From the NCBI RefSeq assembly GCF_003355155.1, contig NZ_CP031320.1, forward strand, positions 4,765,367 through 4,829,366: 64,000 nucleotides of DNA, given 5' to 3'. This DNA comes from Streptomyces armeniacus. Lineage in GTDB: Bacteria > Actinomycetota > Actinomycetes > Streptomycetales > Streptomycetaceae. Shown piece after piece: positions 1 through 9,039 of the stretch (position 1 is its first letter; every line of letters starts with the position of its first letter). Made by a program: the position numbers and the translations under genes. Below the pieces are notes generated by a model that did not search any database, was not told where the DNA came from, and was given only the letters and a program-made list of their open reading frames with translations.

Positions 1-445
1 CGTACTCCCAGTCGACCATGTTCGTGGAGCGGAGGATCGGCAGCATGCGCTCGGCGGACTCGCCGCGCGACTGGAAGACGGGGTTCTGGGTGCCGTACGC
101 GTACCAGAGGCCGTCCTTGCCGCGGATGGTCACGGGGTCGGGGAAGGTGTCGACTGTGCCCTTGGTGACGGGGTTGGTGTACGTGCCGGCGCGCGGCGCC
201 GGCTTGTCGGCGGCGGCACGAGCCGACCGGGCGGACTCGGCCGTCTGGGCGGTCTGGGCCGTCTGGGCCGCCTGTGCGATCTGGGCCGTCTGGGCGCCGC
301 CCGCCGCCCCGGCGGGCGCGGGCAGCAGCCCCGCCGTGAGCGACAGGAGCAGCGCCGCGGTGCTCAGCACCGCGGCCCGCACCGGCCCCGTACTCGGTCC
401 GGCTCTCCGGCTCCGGTTGCGGCTCCGTCCTGAGGTGCGTCTCAT
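1..445 (-). CDS. Secreted glycoside hydrolase family 43, 5' part only
   Basis: Only the first 148 codons lie in the window; the 3' end runs off the left edge. The protein starts with an Arg-rich n-region and a hydrophobic stretch (about residues 22-48) ending in an Ala-rich signal-cleavage region, so it should be exported by Sec. A low-complexity AQTAQ-type stretch (residues about 51-72), coded by a roughly 9-bp tandem repeat, links to the catalytic domain. That domain opens with TYTNPV, then FPDP (Asp103, the position of the GH43 catalytic base) and GLWYAYGT, the first blade of the five-bladed propeller. Such enzymes usually hydrolyse arabinan or xylan side chains. Its ATG shares one base with the sulfatase stop (TGATG), so the two are probably translationally coupled. 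Family assignment is good; exact substrate is unknown. Confidence 0.8.
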   Translation of the reverse strand, partial: MRRTSGRSRNRSRRAGPSTGPVRAAVLSTAALLLSLTAGLLPAPAGAAGGAQTAQIAQAAQTAQTAQTAESARSARAAADKPAPRAGTYTNPVTKGTVDTFPDPVTIRGKDGLWYAYGTQNPVFQSRGESAERMLPILRSTNMVDWEY

Positions 446-1911
446 CACGTGGCCCCCTCGGGCTCGAACGAACTGAGGCTGGCGTCGTAGTCGGAGGCAC
501 CGATGTCGTACATCGGCGTCATCCAGTGGTAGAAGTTGTCGCCGCGCTCCCGCAGCAGGTCGTAGAGCCTGCGCAGCATCCGCCGGCGTACGGTCTGGAA
601 CTCCGGGTGCGTGTACCGGTTGTGCAGCTCGTCGGGGTCCTGCTGAAGGTCGTACAGCTCGTTGACGGACTCGGGGTTGACGACGAGCTTGTACCGGTCC
701 TCGCGCAGCATCCGCTGCGGGTACGGGAAGTGGTGCCCGTGGAACTCCGCGACCAGGTCCGGTGCCCAGTCCGGGTGTTCGCCGCGCACCAGCGGCACCA
801 GGCTGCGGCTGTCCACCGCCTGCTCGGGGTCGCAGCCCGCGAGGTCCAGGATGGTCGCGGTGCAGTCGGTGAGCGTCACCAGCTCGTCCCTGACCTGCGG
901 TTCGGCTCCGGGGATCCGGACGATGCCGGGGATGCGGTAGATGTCCTCGTACATCGCCGGGCCCTTGTCGTGCAGCCGGTGCGCGCCGGTGAACTCGCCG
1001 TGGTCCGCGGTGAAGAAGACGGACGTGTCGTCGCTCAGGCCGAGCTCGTCGAGCCGGGTGAGGATGCGGCCGATCTGCTCGTCGACGAGGGTGACATAGC
1101 CCCAGTAGACGGCGATCAGCTTGCGGGTGACCTCGATCGGGATGGTGTCGAACGTCCAGTGCGCGCTGTAGTTGCGCTGCACGGGCGGCTTGCCCTCGAA
1201 GGTCTCCGCGATGGACGCGGGCAGCTCGACCAGCTCCGGGTCGTACATGTCGTAGTACGCGTCCGGCAGCAGGTACGGCAGGTGCGGCCCGAAGAAGTGA
1301 GTGGCCAGGAAGAACGGCCGCCCGTCCGCCGCGTACTTCTCCAGCTGCTCGATGGCGCGCGTCGCGAGGTAGTGCTCGAACGTCGCCTCCACCGGCTGGT
1401 GCAGCCGCGCGGCGAGCAGGTTGCCGGGGTTGCCGTTGGGCGTGGTGCCCCGCACGTGGTCGGATATCCGGTACGGCGGCAGCCCGCGCTCCTCCAGATA
1501 CGCGAGGTAGTCGGGGTGGTCCACGGGGTTGTGCCAGCCGGGCAGGTCGGGTCCGTCGAAGCCGTACGAGGCGGCGTTGCGGTGGGTGCCGCCGTGCCAC
1601 TTGCCGATCAGGCCGAGCTGGTAGTCCTGCTCGGCGAGCGCGCCGGAGAAGGTGAACGCGTCGTCCCGCAGGTCCTCCAGATACCCCACGTTCCGCTCGT
1701 AGTTGGCGAGCAGCCGGTGCCGGAACGGCGCCTGGCCGGTGAGCAGGCTGGCCCGCGCGGGGGTGCAGATGGCGGTGGGCGTGTAGCAGCGGTCGAAGCG
1801 GGTGCCGGTCGCGGCGAGCCGGTCCAGGTGGGGGGTGGCCACGTGCGGGTTGCCGTAGCAGCCCAGCGTGTCGACGCGGTGCTGGTCGGTCATCAGGAAC
1901 AGCAGGTTCAC
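445..1911 (-). CDS. Formylglycine-dependent sulfatase, cytoplasmic
   Basis: A 488-residue sulfatase of the alkaline phosphatase superfamily. The N-terminus reads LLFLMTDQH with the metal-binding Asp9, and the signature CTPAR at Cys49-Arg53 has the Cys that is converted to formylglycine. FFTADHGE in the second half supplies the other metal ligands. There is no signal peptide, so it should act in the cytoplasm on imported sulfate esters. The start is GTG and overlaps the stop of the upstream binding-protein gene by 4 nt (GTGA); its own stop overlaps the GH43 start. It is therefore the fifth gene of a ROK-transport-sulfatase-glycosidase operon. A formylglycine-generating enzyme is needed but is not in this window. 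Substrate (sulfated sugar or aryl sulfate) cannot be read from sequence. Confidence 0.9.
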   Translation of the reverse strand: MNLLFLMTDQHRVDTLGCYGNPHVATPHLDRLAATGTRFDRCYTPTAICTPARASLLTGQAPFRHRLLANYERNVGYLEDLRDDAFTFSGALAEQDYQLGLIGKWHGGTHRNAASYGFDGPDLPGWHNPVDHPDYLAYLEERGLPPYRISDHVRGTTPNGNPGNLLAARLHQPVEATFEHYLATRAIEQLEKYAADGRPFFLATHFFGPHLPYLLPDAYYDMYDPELVELPASIAETFEGKPPVQRNYSAHWTFDTIPIEVTRKLIAVYWGYVTLVDEQIGRILTRLDELGLSDDTSVFFTADHGEFTGAHRLHDKGPAMYEDIYRIPGIVRIPGAEPQVRDELVTLTDCTATILDLAGCDPEQAVDSRSLVPLVRGEHPDWAPDLVAEFHGHHFPYPQRMLREDRYKLVVNPESVNELYDLQQDPDELHNRYTHPEFQTVRRRMLRRLYDLLRERGDNFYHWMTPMYDIGASDYDASLSSFEPEGAT

Positions 1912-2888
1912 TTCTTGTACGCCTTCGTGTAGAGGTCGCCGGTGTAGTAGTCCGAGGGGTCCGGCCGGGAGTCGAGCTGGCCGTTGCGGACGAAGAAGTC
2001 ACCGAGGACGTTCAGCCACTTGTCGACGGTGCCGTCCTTGGTCTTGGCGACGAGGTCGGAGGTCGGCAGCGTCTCGACGTTCGCGGCATCCGCCTTGACC
2101 TTGCTCTCGCTGAGCTTGAGCATCTTCGCGGACTCGGCGATGGCCTCCTCCGGGTGCTTGGCCCGCCAGTCGTTCGCCTTCTGCAGCACCTTGATCACCT
2201 TGGTGCTGAGCTCCGGCTTGACCTTGTTGCCCGCGACGAAGGCGGTGGGGAAGGAGCTGCCCATGTCCCGGGTGCTGGCGACCTCTTCGAGCTTGGGCAC
2301 CTTCTTCTTGATGTTGTCGATCAGCGGGTACCAGATGCCCGCGGCGTCGATCTGCCCGGAGGAGAACGCGGACACGATGGTCGCCGGTGCCATCGGCACC
2401 TTCTCCACGTCCTTGGTGTCCATCCCGGCCTTCTCCAGCGCGAGGTTGAGCGCCATGTCGCCGGAGGTGCCCTCGGGTATGCCGACCTTCTTCCCCTTGA
2501 GGTCCTTCATCGAGGTCATGCCGGGCTGGGCGATGACGCGGTCGGCGTACGCGAGGGTGTTGACCGAGACGACCTTGGCCTTGCCGGACGCGGGCAGCCA
2601 CATGGCGCCGGGGCCGATGTAGCCGAAGTCGAGGTCGCCGGCGCCGAGGGCCTGCACCTGGATGGGGCCGTCGTTGAACTGCTTGACGTTCGCGTCCAGG
2701 CCCTCCTCCTTCCACAGGCCCTGCTTCTTGGCGATGGCCAGCAGGCTGACGCCGTTGTAGTCGCCGATGTAGCCGAAGTTGACGGTCGAGTCGTTGGCGG
2801 TGTCCTCGGCGCAGGCGCTCAGGGAGAGCGCCAGCATGGAGGCCGCGGAGGCGGCCGTGAGGGCACGCCGGATCCTGCTGCTGGGCAT
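1908..2888 (-). CDS. ABC transporter substrate-binding lipoprotein, SsuA/TauA/NMT1-like
   Basis: A 326-residue lipoprotein. The signal peptide ends in LSLSAC with lipobox Cys26, so the mature protein is lipid-anchored outside the membrane. The fold family is recognised from FGYIGDYNGVSLLAIAKKQGLW, LGAGDLDFGYIGPGA and GKKVGIPEGTSGDMALN, typical of sulfonate, taurine or nitrate binding proteins. It follows the ATPase by 67 bp and overlaps the sulfatase by 4 nt. Known members bind small anionic compounds such as alkanesulfonates. Pairing with a sulfatase suggests a sulfate ester here, which is inference. The start ATG has an AGAGGA element about 9 nt upstream. Confidence 0.88.
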   Translation of the reverse strand: MPSSRIRRALTAASAASMLALSLSACAEDTANDSTVNFGYIGDYNGVSLLAIAKKQGLWKEEGLDANVKQFNDGPIQVQALGAGDLDFGYIGPGAMWLPASGKAKVVSVNTLAYADRVIAQPGMTSMKDLKGKKVGIPEGTSGDMALNLALEKAGMDTKDVEKVPMAPATIVSAFSSGQIDAAGIWYPLIDNIKKKVPKLEEVASTRDMGSSFPTAFVAGNKVKPELSTKVIKVLQKANDWRAKHPEEAIAESAKMLKLSESKVKADAANVETLPTSDLVAKTKDGTVDKWLNVLGDFFVRNGQLDSRPDPSDYYTGDLYTKAYKK

Positions 2889-2955
2889 GGCGGAGCAGTC
2901 CTCTCGGGGAGTGACAGGGAAGCGCGGGGGGTGGCGGAAGCGAGTGGGCGTACGG

Positions 2956-3807
2956 TCAGCCGGCGGGCGTCGGCTGGCTCTGGTGGTAGACGGAGTGCCA
3001 CACCTCGTTCCGGATGGCGGCGAACTCCGGGGACAGCCGGATCTCCTCGGTACGGGGATACGGCAGGTCGACGTCGAGCACCCGGTGCACCCGTCCGGGC
3101 CGTGCGGCCATCACCACCACGCGGCTGGCCAGGTAGACGGCCTCGTCGACGTCGTGCGTGATGAACAGGACGGTGCGCTGCTCCTGCCGCCACGTCTCCA
3201 GCAGCTGGTCCTGCAACTGCACGCGGGTGAGGGCGTCGAGCGCGCCGAACGGCTCGTCCATCAGCAGCACCTTCGGGTTCACCGCGTACGCGCGGGCGAT
3301 CGCGCAGCGCTGCTTCATGCCGCCGGACAGCGTCTTGGGCAGCGAGTCCGCGAAGTCGGCGAGCCCGACGAGGTCGATGGCGTGCTCCGCGCGCCGCTTG
3401 CGCTCGGCGGCGGGCAGGTCGGCCAGCTTCAGCCCGAACTCGACGTTGTCGCGCACCGTAAGCCAGGGGAACAGCGCGTACTGCTGGAAGATCACGCCGC
3501 GGTCCGGGCCCGGGCCCGCGACGGGGGCGCCGTCCACCAGCACCTGGCCCGACGTGGGTTCGACGAGTCCCGCGGCCATGCTCAGCAGGGTGCTCTTGCC
3601 GCAGCCGGACGGCCCGACGACCGTGACGAACTCCCGGTCGGCGATGTCCAGCGACACGTGGTCGAGCGCGGTGAAGGTGCTGTCCTTCATCGGGAAGGTC
3701 TTCACCACGTCCTGAAAGGAGATCTTGTCCTCGGGTGAGGTCCTGTCCTCGGGCGAGGTCTTCTCCTCAGGGGAGCTCTTGTCCTGGAGGGAGGTCTTGT
3801 CGATCAT
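2956..3807 (-). CDS. ABC transporter ATPase, SsuB/TauB-like
   Basis: A 283-residue importer ATPase with Walker [10 protein letters not shown] (residues about 65-73), Q-loop FQQYALFP, signature LSGGMKQR (about 160) and Walker [12 protein letters not shown] (about 181). I place the start at the ATG at 3807 because it overlaps the permease stop as ATGA and has AGGAG seven bases upstream. An in-frame TTG at 3822 would put this ribosome site inside the gene. The first 33 residues are unusual: about five copies of a six-residue charged unit (variants of KTSPED) coded by an 18-bp tandem repeat, before the usual start of the domain at FQDVVKTF. Partner of the adjacent permease and binding protein. 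Confidence 0.92.
   Translation of the reverse strand: MIDKTSLQDKSSPEEKTSPEDRTSPEDKISFQDVVKTFPMKDSTFTALDHVSLDIADREFVTVVGPSGCGKSTLLSMAAGLVEPTSGQVLVDGAPVAGPGPDRGVIFQQYALFPWLTVRDNVEFGLKLADLPAAERKRRAEHAIDLVGLADFADSLPKTLSGGMKQRCAIARAYAVNPKVLLMDEPFGALDALTRVQLQDQLLETWRQEQRTVLFITHDVDEAVYLASRVVVMAARPGRVHRVLDVDLPYPRTEEIRLSPEFAAIRNEVWHSVYHQSQPTPAG
3719..3805 (+). repeat. 18-bp tandem repeat inside ABC ATPase start
   Basis: Five imperfect copies of an 18-bp unit of the form gaggtcttgtcctcggg, registered at 3719, 3737, 3755, 3773 and 3791. They code for the repeated charged hexapeptide at the N-terminus of the ATPase. The last copy runs into its start codon. Confidence 0.85.
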
Positions 3808-4610
3808 CGGCGCTCCTGCCAACCGGTAAGCCGTCGTTCGGCGAGCAGCAGCAGCCGGTCCATGGCCAGGCCGAGCACGCCGATGGTGATCAGGGCGACG
3901 AAGATGGTGGGGATCTCGTACCAGGTGGACGCCTTCTGCATGCGGAAGCCCAACCCCTCCTGGGCTCCGATGAGTTCGGCGGCCACCACCGTCGCCCAGG
4001 AGGCGCCGAGCCCGATCCGCATCCCGACCAGGATGAACGGGGTGGAGGCGGGCACGACGACCTTCACGAAGATGGTGCGGTCCGAGGCGCCCAGCACCCG
4101 GGCCGCGTTGATCAGCGTCTTGTCCACGTCGACGACGCCCTGGAAGGCCGCGACGACGCAGGACATGAACGCCGCCAGGAAGATCACGAAGATCTTCGGC
4201 GTCTCCCCGATGCCCATGAGCACGATCGCCAGCGGGATCAGCGCCAGCGGCGGGATCGTACGGAAGAACTGGATGTGCGGCTCGATCAGGCCGCGTGCCA
4301 CCGGGTACCAGCCCATCAGGAACCCGACCGGCACGGCCGCGACGGTGCCGAGCGCGAAGCCCAGGAAGACGCGGCGCAGACTGGCCAGCGTGTCGTCCAG
4401 GAGCGACCCGTCGGAGATCATCTTGCCGGCCTGCTCCGCGACGCTCACGGGCCCGGGCAGGTTCTCCACGCCGAGCGACGCGATCGCCCAGACGACCAGG
4501 CCGAGTACGACGGCGAGCAGGTTGAGCAGCAGAGGGTGCACGCCGCGGCGCGCCGTACGCGGCTGCTTGGGCCGCGCGGCGGTCTTCTCGGGTGGTGTGA
4601 TCACGGCCAT
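3804..4610 (-). CDS. ABC transporter permease, SsuC/TauC-like
   Basis: A 268-residue inner-membrane permease with about six transmembrane segments. It begins with a basic cytoplasmic tail and a first helix around [20 protein letters not shown]. The EAA-type coupling loop is visible as [20 protein letters not shown], the site that docks the ATPase. The sequence [21 protein letters not shown] is characteristic of sulfonate/taurine/nitrate permeases. It lies 16 bp downstream of the ROK gene and overlaps the ATPase by 4 nt, so all are probably one transcript. Confidence 0.92.
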   Translation of the reverse strand: MAVITPPEKTAARPKQPRTARRGVHPLLLNLLAVVLGLVVWAIASLGVENLPGPVSVAEQAGKMISDGSLLDDTLASLRRVFLGFALGTVAAVPVGFLMGWYPVARGLIEPHIQFFRTIPPLALIPLAIVLMGIGETPKIFVIFLAAFMSCVVAAFQGVVDVDKTLINAARVLGASDRTIFVKVVVPASTPFILVGMRIGLGASWATVVAAELIGAQEGLGFRMQKASTWYEIPTIFVALITIGVLGLAMDRLLLLAERRLTGWQERR

Positions 4611-4626
4611 GGGTGCCTCGCCTCGT

Positions 4627-5829
4627 TCATGCGTCCTCCTCGGAGTCCGGCTGCGCCGGATAGCGGGCCAGCAGGGGCGATTCGTGGAGCACCAGGGCGA
4701 TGCCGCCGAGGGCGCCGCCGACCTCGCCCAACGTCGCCCGGCGCAGGTCCACTCGGTGCCGCGAGAGCGGCAGTATGTGCGCGGTCAGCGCCTCTTCGAC
4801 GGGCTCCACGAGGGCGTCGCCGGCCGCGGCCAGCTCGCCGCCGATCACGATCACGCCGGGGCCGACCGCGTTGCACACGGCCGCGAGCGCCAGGCCGACC
4901 TGGCGGCCGGCGGAGCGCAGCACGCTCTCCGCCGTCTCGTCGCCGGAGCCGAGCGCGTCGAGGAGCGCGGTGACGTCGTCGGCGTGCCCGCCCGCGGCGC
5001 GGTACGCGTCGAGCACAGCGCCGACCGAGGCCACGGTCTCCAGGCACCCGTCGCCGCCGCACTCGCAGCGCGCGCCGGCCGGCACGACCGTGATGTGCCC
5101 GAACTCGCCGGAGAGCCCGTACGCGCCCCGGTGCAGCGAGCCGCCCACCACGAGGCCGCCGCCGACGCCGTGCGAGAGCCGAAGGTAAAGCACGTCCTGG
5201 TCGCCGGCGGCCGCGCCCCATACGGACTCGGCCAGCGCGGCGAGCCGCGTGTTGTTGTCCAGCAGCACGGGCACCCCGAACCGCTTGTGCAGCAGTCCGG
5301 GCAAACCGTCCAGGCCGCGCGCGTACGCCGCCTCGCCGCCGGGGTCGCCGACCGGTCCGACCACGCCGGCGCCGATCGCGTTCAGCGGGCCGAGACGCAG
5401 GGCGCCGCCCGTCAGGGAGCCCACGAGGCGCTGCGCGAGATCGACCCGGTCCTCCCAGGACAGGTCGGCCGCGTGCGCCTCACTCGCCGAACCGACGATC
5501 TCGTGCGCGACGTTGGCGGCGGCGACGTGCACCGCGCGGCGTGCGAAGTCGATCCCGATCGCCTGCCCCGCCTCGGGGTTGAGGGTCAGGGTCTCGACGG
5601 GGCGGCCGCGCTTGCGCAGTGCCGGGTCGGGCGCAGAGGCGACGACGGCTCCGCTGGCGACGAGCTCGCCGATGATCTCGTAGAGGGTCGTGCGGGACAG
5701 CCCGCTGTGCTTGCCGAGCTCGGCGCGGCTGAGCGAACCGTGCTTGCGCAGCAGATCGAGCACCAGCTCTTCGTGTGACCGCCGGAGGCGCGTCAGCGGA
5801 CCGTCGTGTGACTGCATGCCGCACAGCAT
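4627..5829 (-). CDS. ROK-family transcriptional regulator
   Basis: A 400-residue repressor-type ROK protein. An N-terminal winged helix ([28 protein letters not shown]) precedes a sugar-kinase-like ROK domain. The zinc site [14 protein letters not shown] and the sugar-binding HITVVPAG region are present. ROK regulators usually bind a sugar or sugar phosphate and derepress an adjacent catabolic operon. As first gene of the operon it probably controls the transporter, sulfatase and GH43 genes. ATG 5829 is taken as start; ATG 5817 (Met5) is an alternative, and neither has a strong ribosome site. The upstream gap holds an AT-rich tract and the small palindrome ATCTC-GAA-GAGAT (5871-5883), a possible operator. 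Confidence 0.92.
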   Translation of the reverse strand: MLCGMQSHDGPLTRLRRSHEELVLDLLRKHGSLSRAELGKHSGLSRTTLYEIIGELVASGAVVASAPDPALRKRGRPVETLTLNPEAGQAIGIDFARRAVHVAAANVAHEIVGSASEAHAADLSWEDRVDLAQRLVGSLTGGALRLGPLNAIGAGVVGPVGDPGGEAAYARGLDGLPGLLHKRFGVPVLLDNNTRLAALAESVWGAAAGDQDVLYLRLSHGVGGGLVVGGSLHRGAYGLSGEFGHITVVPAGARCECGGDGCLETVASVGAVLDAYRAAGGHADDVTALLDALGSGDETAESVLRSAGRQVGLALAAVCNAVGPGVIVIGGELAAAGDALVEPVEEALTAHILPLSRHRVDLRRATLGEVGGALGGIALVLHESPLLARYPAQPDSEEDA

Positions 5830-5870
5830 GCGGACGCCGCTCGCTTTTCGTCAATGACTCGGAAAAAATA

Positions 5871-5883
5871 ATCTCGAAGAGAT
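5871..5883. promoter_or_regulatory. Small palindrome upstream of ROK gene
   Basis: ATCTC-GAA-GAGAT sits next to an A/T run (5863-5871), unusual in this GC-rich DNA, about 45 bp upstream of the ROK start. It could be an operator or lie in the promoter of the operon. The arms are only 5 bp, so the support is modest. Confidence 0.35.
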
Positions 5884-5920
5884 CCCCGTCCCGGCACGGG
5901 CGCCCGGCGGAACCCCGCAG

Positions 5921-6721
5921 TCAGCGGGCCGCCGACCCCGCGTCCCCCTCCCCGTGCGTCACGCGGATCTTGGACTGGCCGTGCGGCAACTCCTCCCAGT
6001 CGGCCATGAACCGGGCCGCCAGGCCGTACTTCGCGGCCAGCGCGACCAGGGTCTCCGTGCGGTAGTAGAAGTCCTCGCGCAGCACCTGGTGCTCCCGGCC
6101 CTCCGTACGGTCGAAGGTGAAGTCGAACCAGCCGCCCGGCGCCAGTACGCGGCCGATGTGGGCGAAGCACTCCTCGATGACCGGGAGCGGCGAGTGCGAG
6201 AAGACGCTGTGGGCGTGCACCACGTCGAAGTGCGCCTCCGGCAGGAAGCGGAGCGTCAGGTCCCGTACGGGGGTCAGCGTGGGCAGGCGCGCCTGGAGTC
6301 CCCGTTCGACCAGCGTGTCCTGGGCGGCGGCGAGGATGTCGGGCGAGATGTCCACACCGTGGTAGTGACCCGGCTCCAGGTACTCGATGAACCGCCAGCC
6401 CGCCCGCAGGTTGCCGCAGCCGATCTCCAGCATCCGGTGCCCGGGCCGCAGCCCGTGGCCGGCGAGGTAGTCGAACTGCATGGCCCCCAGCGCCAGCCAG
6501 CGCTCACGGCTGCGGCTGCCGACGGCCGCGTCCGGGTCCGCGCGGGTGTCGGAACGCATCACCGCGCGGTAGTACGCGATGTGGTCCGGCCAGCGGTGCC
6601 GCAGCCACGCGTCGCGGGCGGCGCGGGCGAGATGGCGCGGGACGCGCTCCGGGTGCCGCAGGGCGTAGCGGACGCGGTGACTCAGCGAAGTGCGGTCCAC
6701 CTGGACGTTCTTGGCGGGCAT
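5921..6721 (-). CDS. Class I SAM-dependent methyltransferase
   Basis: A 266-residue protein with a Rossmann methyltransferase core: motif I MLEIGCGNLRAGW (about 97-109), an acidic motif II region GVDISPDIL, and FDVVHAHSVFSH. Its first 60 residues are basic and amphipathic (RYALRHPERVPRHLARAARDAW), as in some polysaccharide or cell-envelope methyltransferases. The ATG at 6721 is chosen because AGGAGG lies 7 nt upstream; the open frame continues upstream only as antisense to the neighbouring kinase. No operon partner is evident, and the substrate is unknown. Confidence 0.85.
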   Translation of the reverse strand: MPAKNVQVDRTSLSHRVRYALRHPERVPRHLARAARDAWLRHRWPDHIAYYRAVMRSDTRADPDAAVGSRSRERWLALGAMQFDYLAGHGLRPGHRMLEIGCGNLRAGWRFIEYLEPGHYHGVDISPDILAAAQDTLVERGLQARLPTLTPVRDLTLRFLPEAHFDVVHAHSVFSHSPLPVIEECFAHIGRVLAPGGWFDFTFDRTEGREHQVLREDFYYRTETLVALAAKYGLAARFMADWEELPHGQSKIRVTHGEGDAGSAAR

Positions 6722-6892
6722 GCGCGGTTCCTCCTGGGTGGCGTGTGCCGGTCTCGGCTCCACCCTGGGTGCGGCAGACGGCGTCCGAGGTCGGCCGTGT
6801 GGCCGCGTTCGGAGGGGCCCGTCCCGGCCAGGAGCTGTCATCCGATCGGATGACACGGTAGGGAGAGGGCGTGCGGCGAGCGGCAAATTCAA

Positions 6893-8269
6893 GTGCGGCG
6901 CGCGGTGAGGGACGGCGGGGCAGTGGCGGACGAACGACAGGAAGGCGAAGGGCCGTTGGACAGCGGGGACGCGGCGGCGTACGGCGGGGAGCGCACGTAC
7001 GACGGGGACGCGGCGGCGTACGGCGGAGAGTTCGCGTACGACCGGGAAGCGGCCGAGGACGAGGCCGACCCCGACGCACGGTGGCTCGACCTCGTCCTGC
7101 ACGCCGCGTTCCTGCTCCTGCTCGGCGGCTCGGTGCTGCGCTTCGTGCTGCACGATCCGGCGGGCCCGGGCGAGGGCTGGATCGTCGCCCTGTTCGCGGT
7201 GTTCGGCCTGACCCACCTGCTCGGACGCCGCTGGGCTCCGCCGCCCCCGCGCAGTCGCCGCCCCAGCCCGCGGCACACGGCGTGGCTGGGGTCGGTGCTG
7301 GCGCTGTGGACCGTGCTGCTCGCCCTCGCGCCCAGCGCCACCTGGTGTGCGATGCCGCTGCTGTTCACGGGCCTGCACAAGCTGCCCGCGCGGGCGGCGG
7401 TGCCGCTGGCGGCCGTGCTCACCGTGCTCGTCGTGCTGACCGAACTCCGCGTGTCCACCGGCGCGTTCAACCCCAACCTGGTGGCCGCTCCGGTCGCCGT
7501 GGCCGCCATCGCCACCGCCGTCCTCGTACACAGCCAGCGGCAGGCGGCGCGGCAGGCCGTACTCATCGAGGACCTCGTACGGACCCGCCGCGAACTCGCC
7601 GCCACCGAGCGCCGCGCGGGCATCCTCGCCGAACGCCAGCGGCTGGCCGCGGAGATCCACGACACCCTCGCCCAGAGCCTGTCCAGCCAGCGGATGCTGC
7701 TCCAGGCGGCCGAACGGCTCTGGCGTACGTCCCCCGAGACCGCGCAGGGGCACGTACGCGAGGCGGCCGAGATCTCGTCCCGCGGGCTCGCCGAGGCCCG
7801 CCGGTTCGTGCGCGACCTGGCGCCGCCCGAACTGTCCGGGCACACCCTCGCGTCGGCGCTGCGCACGCTCGCCGGACGGGAGCACGGCGCGGGCCTGCAC
7901 GTCGCGTTCCGCCTCGACGGCACGCCCGTGCCGCTGCCGTCCCGCACCGAGGGGACGCTGCTGCGCGTCGCACAGGGCGCGCTGGCGAACGTACGGGAGC
8001 ACGCCGCCGCCACCCGCGTCGTCCTCACCCTGACCTGCCTGGACGACCGGGTCGCCGTGGACATCGCCGACAACGGGCGGGGGCTGCGCGCGAGGGCACC
8101 GCGGGCCGGCGCGACGCGCGGGCACGGGCTGCGCGCGATGCGGCAGCGGGTGCGGCAGAGCGGCGGCACACTGACCGTCGAGTCGGCGCCCGGCGAGGGC
8201 ACCGTCGTGTCGGCGTCCGTGCCCCTCGCTCCCCGCGCCGAGCCCCGGCCGGAGAGGATCACCCCGTGA
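6893..8269 (+). CDS. Sensor histidine kinase, NarL/HisKA_3 type
   Basis: A 458-residue membrane kinase. A hydrophilic N-terminus (about 60 residues with a duplicated AAYGGE segment) is followed by several membrane helices (about 64-210). The dimerisation/phosphoacceptor helix is AERQRLAAEIHDTLAQSL with His near residue 256. The ATP-binding domain contains ALANVREHA (N box), DIADNGRGL (G1) and GHGLRAMRQRV (G2). The 3' end overlaps the response regulator start by 4 nt (GTGA), making a co-translated two-component pair. The start is uncertain: GTG 6893 is the longest, GTG 6905 and GTG 6923 are alternatives. The signal sensed is unknown. Confidence 0.9.
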   Translation: MRRAVRDGGAVADERQEGEGPLDSGDAAAYGGERTYDGDAAAYGGEFAYDREAAEDEADPDARWLDLVLHAAFLLLLGGSVLRFVLHDPAGPGEGWIVALFAVFGLTHLLGRRWAPPPPRSRRPSPRHTAWLGSVLALWTVLLALAPSATWCAMPLLFTGLHKLPARAAVPLAAVLTVLVVLTELRVSTGAFNPNLVAAPVAVAAIATAVLVHSQRQAARQAVLIEDLVRTRRELAATERRAGILAERQRLAAEIHDTLAQSLSSQRMLLQAAERLWRTSPETAQGHVREAAEISSRGLAEARRFVRDLAPPELSGHTLASALRTLAGREHGAGLHVAFRLDGTPVPLPSRTEGTLLRVAQGALANVREHAAATRVVLTLTCLDDRVAVDIADNGRGLRARAPRAGATRGHGLRAMRQRVRQSGGTLTVESAPGEGTVVSASVPLAPRAEPRPERITP

Positions 8270-9039
8270 GCGAACCCGAAGCCGAAGCCGGACACGAAGC
8301 CCGACCCGAAGCCGAAGCCGAAGCCGTGAGCGGACCCGAAGTCCCCGGCACCGTACGGCTGCTGCTGTGCGACGACCACGCCGTCGTACGGGCCGGGCTG
8401 CGCGCCCTGCTGTCCAGCACCGACGGCATCGAGGTGGTCGGCGAGGCGGGCAGCGGGGAGGAGGCCCTGGCCATGGCGGCGCGGCTGGCGCCCGACGTGG
8501 TGCTGATGGACCTCCAGCTCGGCGACGGCATGGACGGGGTGACCGCCACCCGGCACCTGGTCGCGGGCGGGCACGGCACGGCCGCCGCACCGCCGAAAGT
8601 GCTGGTGCTCACCATGTTCGACACCGACGCCGACATCGCCCGCGCCGTGGACGCGGGCGCCATCGGCTACCTCCTCAAGGCCGAACGCCCCGAGGAACTG
8701 TTCGCCGCCGTACACGACGCCGCCGCCGGACGTACGGCCCTGTCCGGCCCGGTCGCCGACCGCGTACTGGCCCAGCTGCGCAGCCCGCGGGCCACGCTGT
8801 CCGAACGCGAGCGTGACATCCTCGGGCAGCTCGCACTCGGCCTCGGCAACCGGGAGATCGCCCGCGCGCTGTTCATCAGCGAGGCCACGGTGAAGACCCA
8901 TCTCGGGCGCGTCTACGCCAAGTTGGGCGTCGAGACGCGGGCGGCGGCCGTGGCGCTGGCGAAGGAGCAGCGCCTGCTGCCTGACCGTACGGGTGCCCCT
9001 GCTCAGTCGCCCGCGCCCAGATCGAGCACGAAGCGGTAG
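8266..9039 (+). CDS. LuxR/NarL-family response regulator
   Basis: A 257-residue response regulator. The receiver domain starts at TVRLLLCDDHAVVRAGL, the phosphoacceptor is Asp82 in VVLMDLQLGDGMDG, and the Lys is in GYLLKAERPEEL. The output domain has LSERERDILGQLALGLGNREIARALFISEATVKTHL. It starts with GTG overlapping the kinase stop. Before the receiver is a 25-residue tail rich in Glu-Ala (coded by gaagcc repeats), not usual for the family. The 3' end overlaps the convergent alcohol dehydrogenase gene by 37 bp. Confidence 0.92.
   Translation: MSEPEAEAGHEARPEAEAEAVSGPEVPGTVRLLLCDDHAVVRAGLRALLSSTDGIEVVGEAGSGEEALAMAARLAPDVVLMDLQLGDGMDGVTATRHLVAGGHGTAAAPPKVLVLTMFDTDADIARAVDAGAIGYLLKAERPEELFAAVHDAAAGRTALSGPVADRVLAQLRSPRATLSERERDILGQLALGLGNREIARALFISEATVKTHLGRVYAKLGVETRAAAVALAKEQRLLPDRTGAPAQSPAPRSSTKR

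Noticed and set aside
526..1932. 468-codon plus-strand frame opposite the sulfatase
   Set aside because: No motif, Val/Arg-rich, and the minus frame has the CTPAR sulfatase signature and operon overlaps.
5921..8590. Long open frame of 889 codons on the minus strand
   Set aside because: Only its last 266 codons (from ATG 6721, with AGGAGG) are the methyltransferase. The rest is antisense to the histidine kinase and reads as Arg/Ala/Pro-rich shadow sequence.
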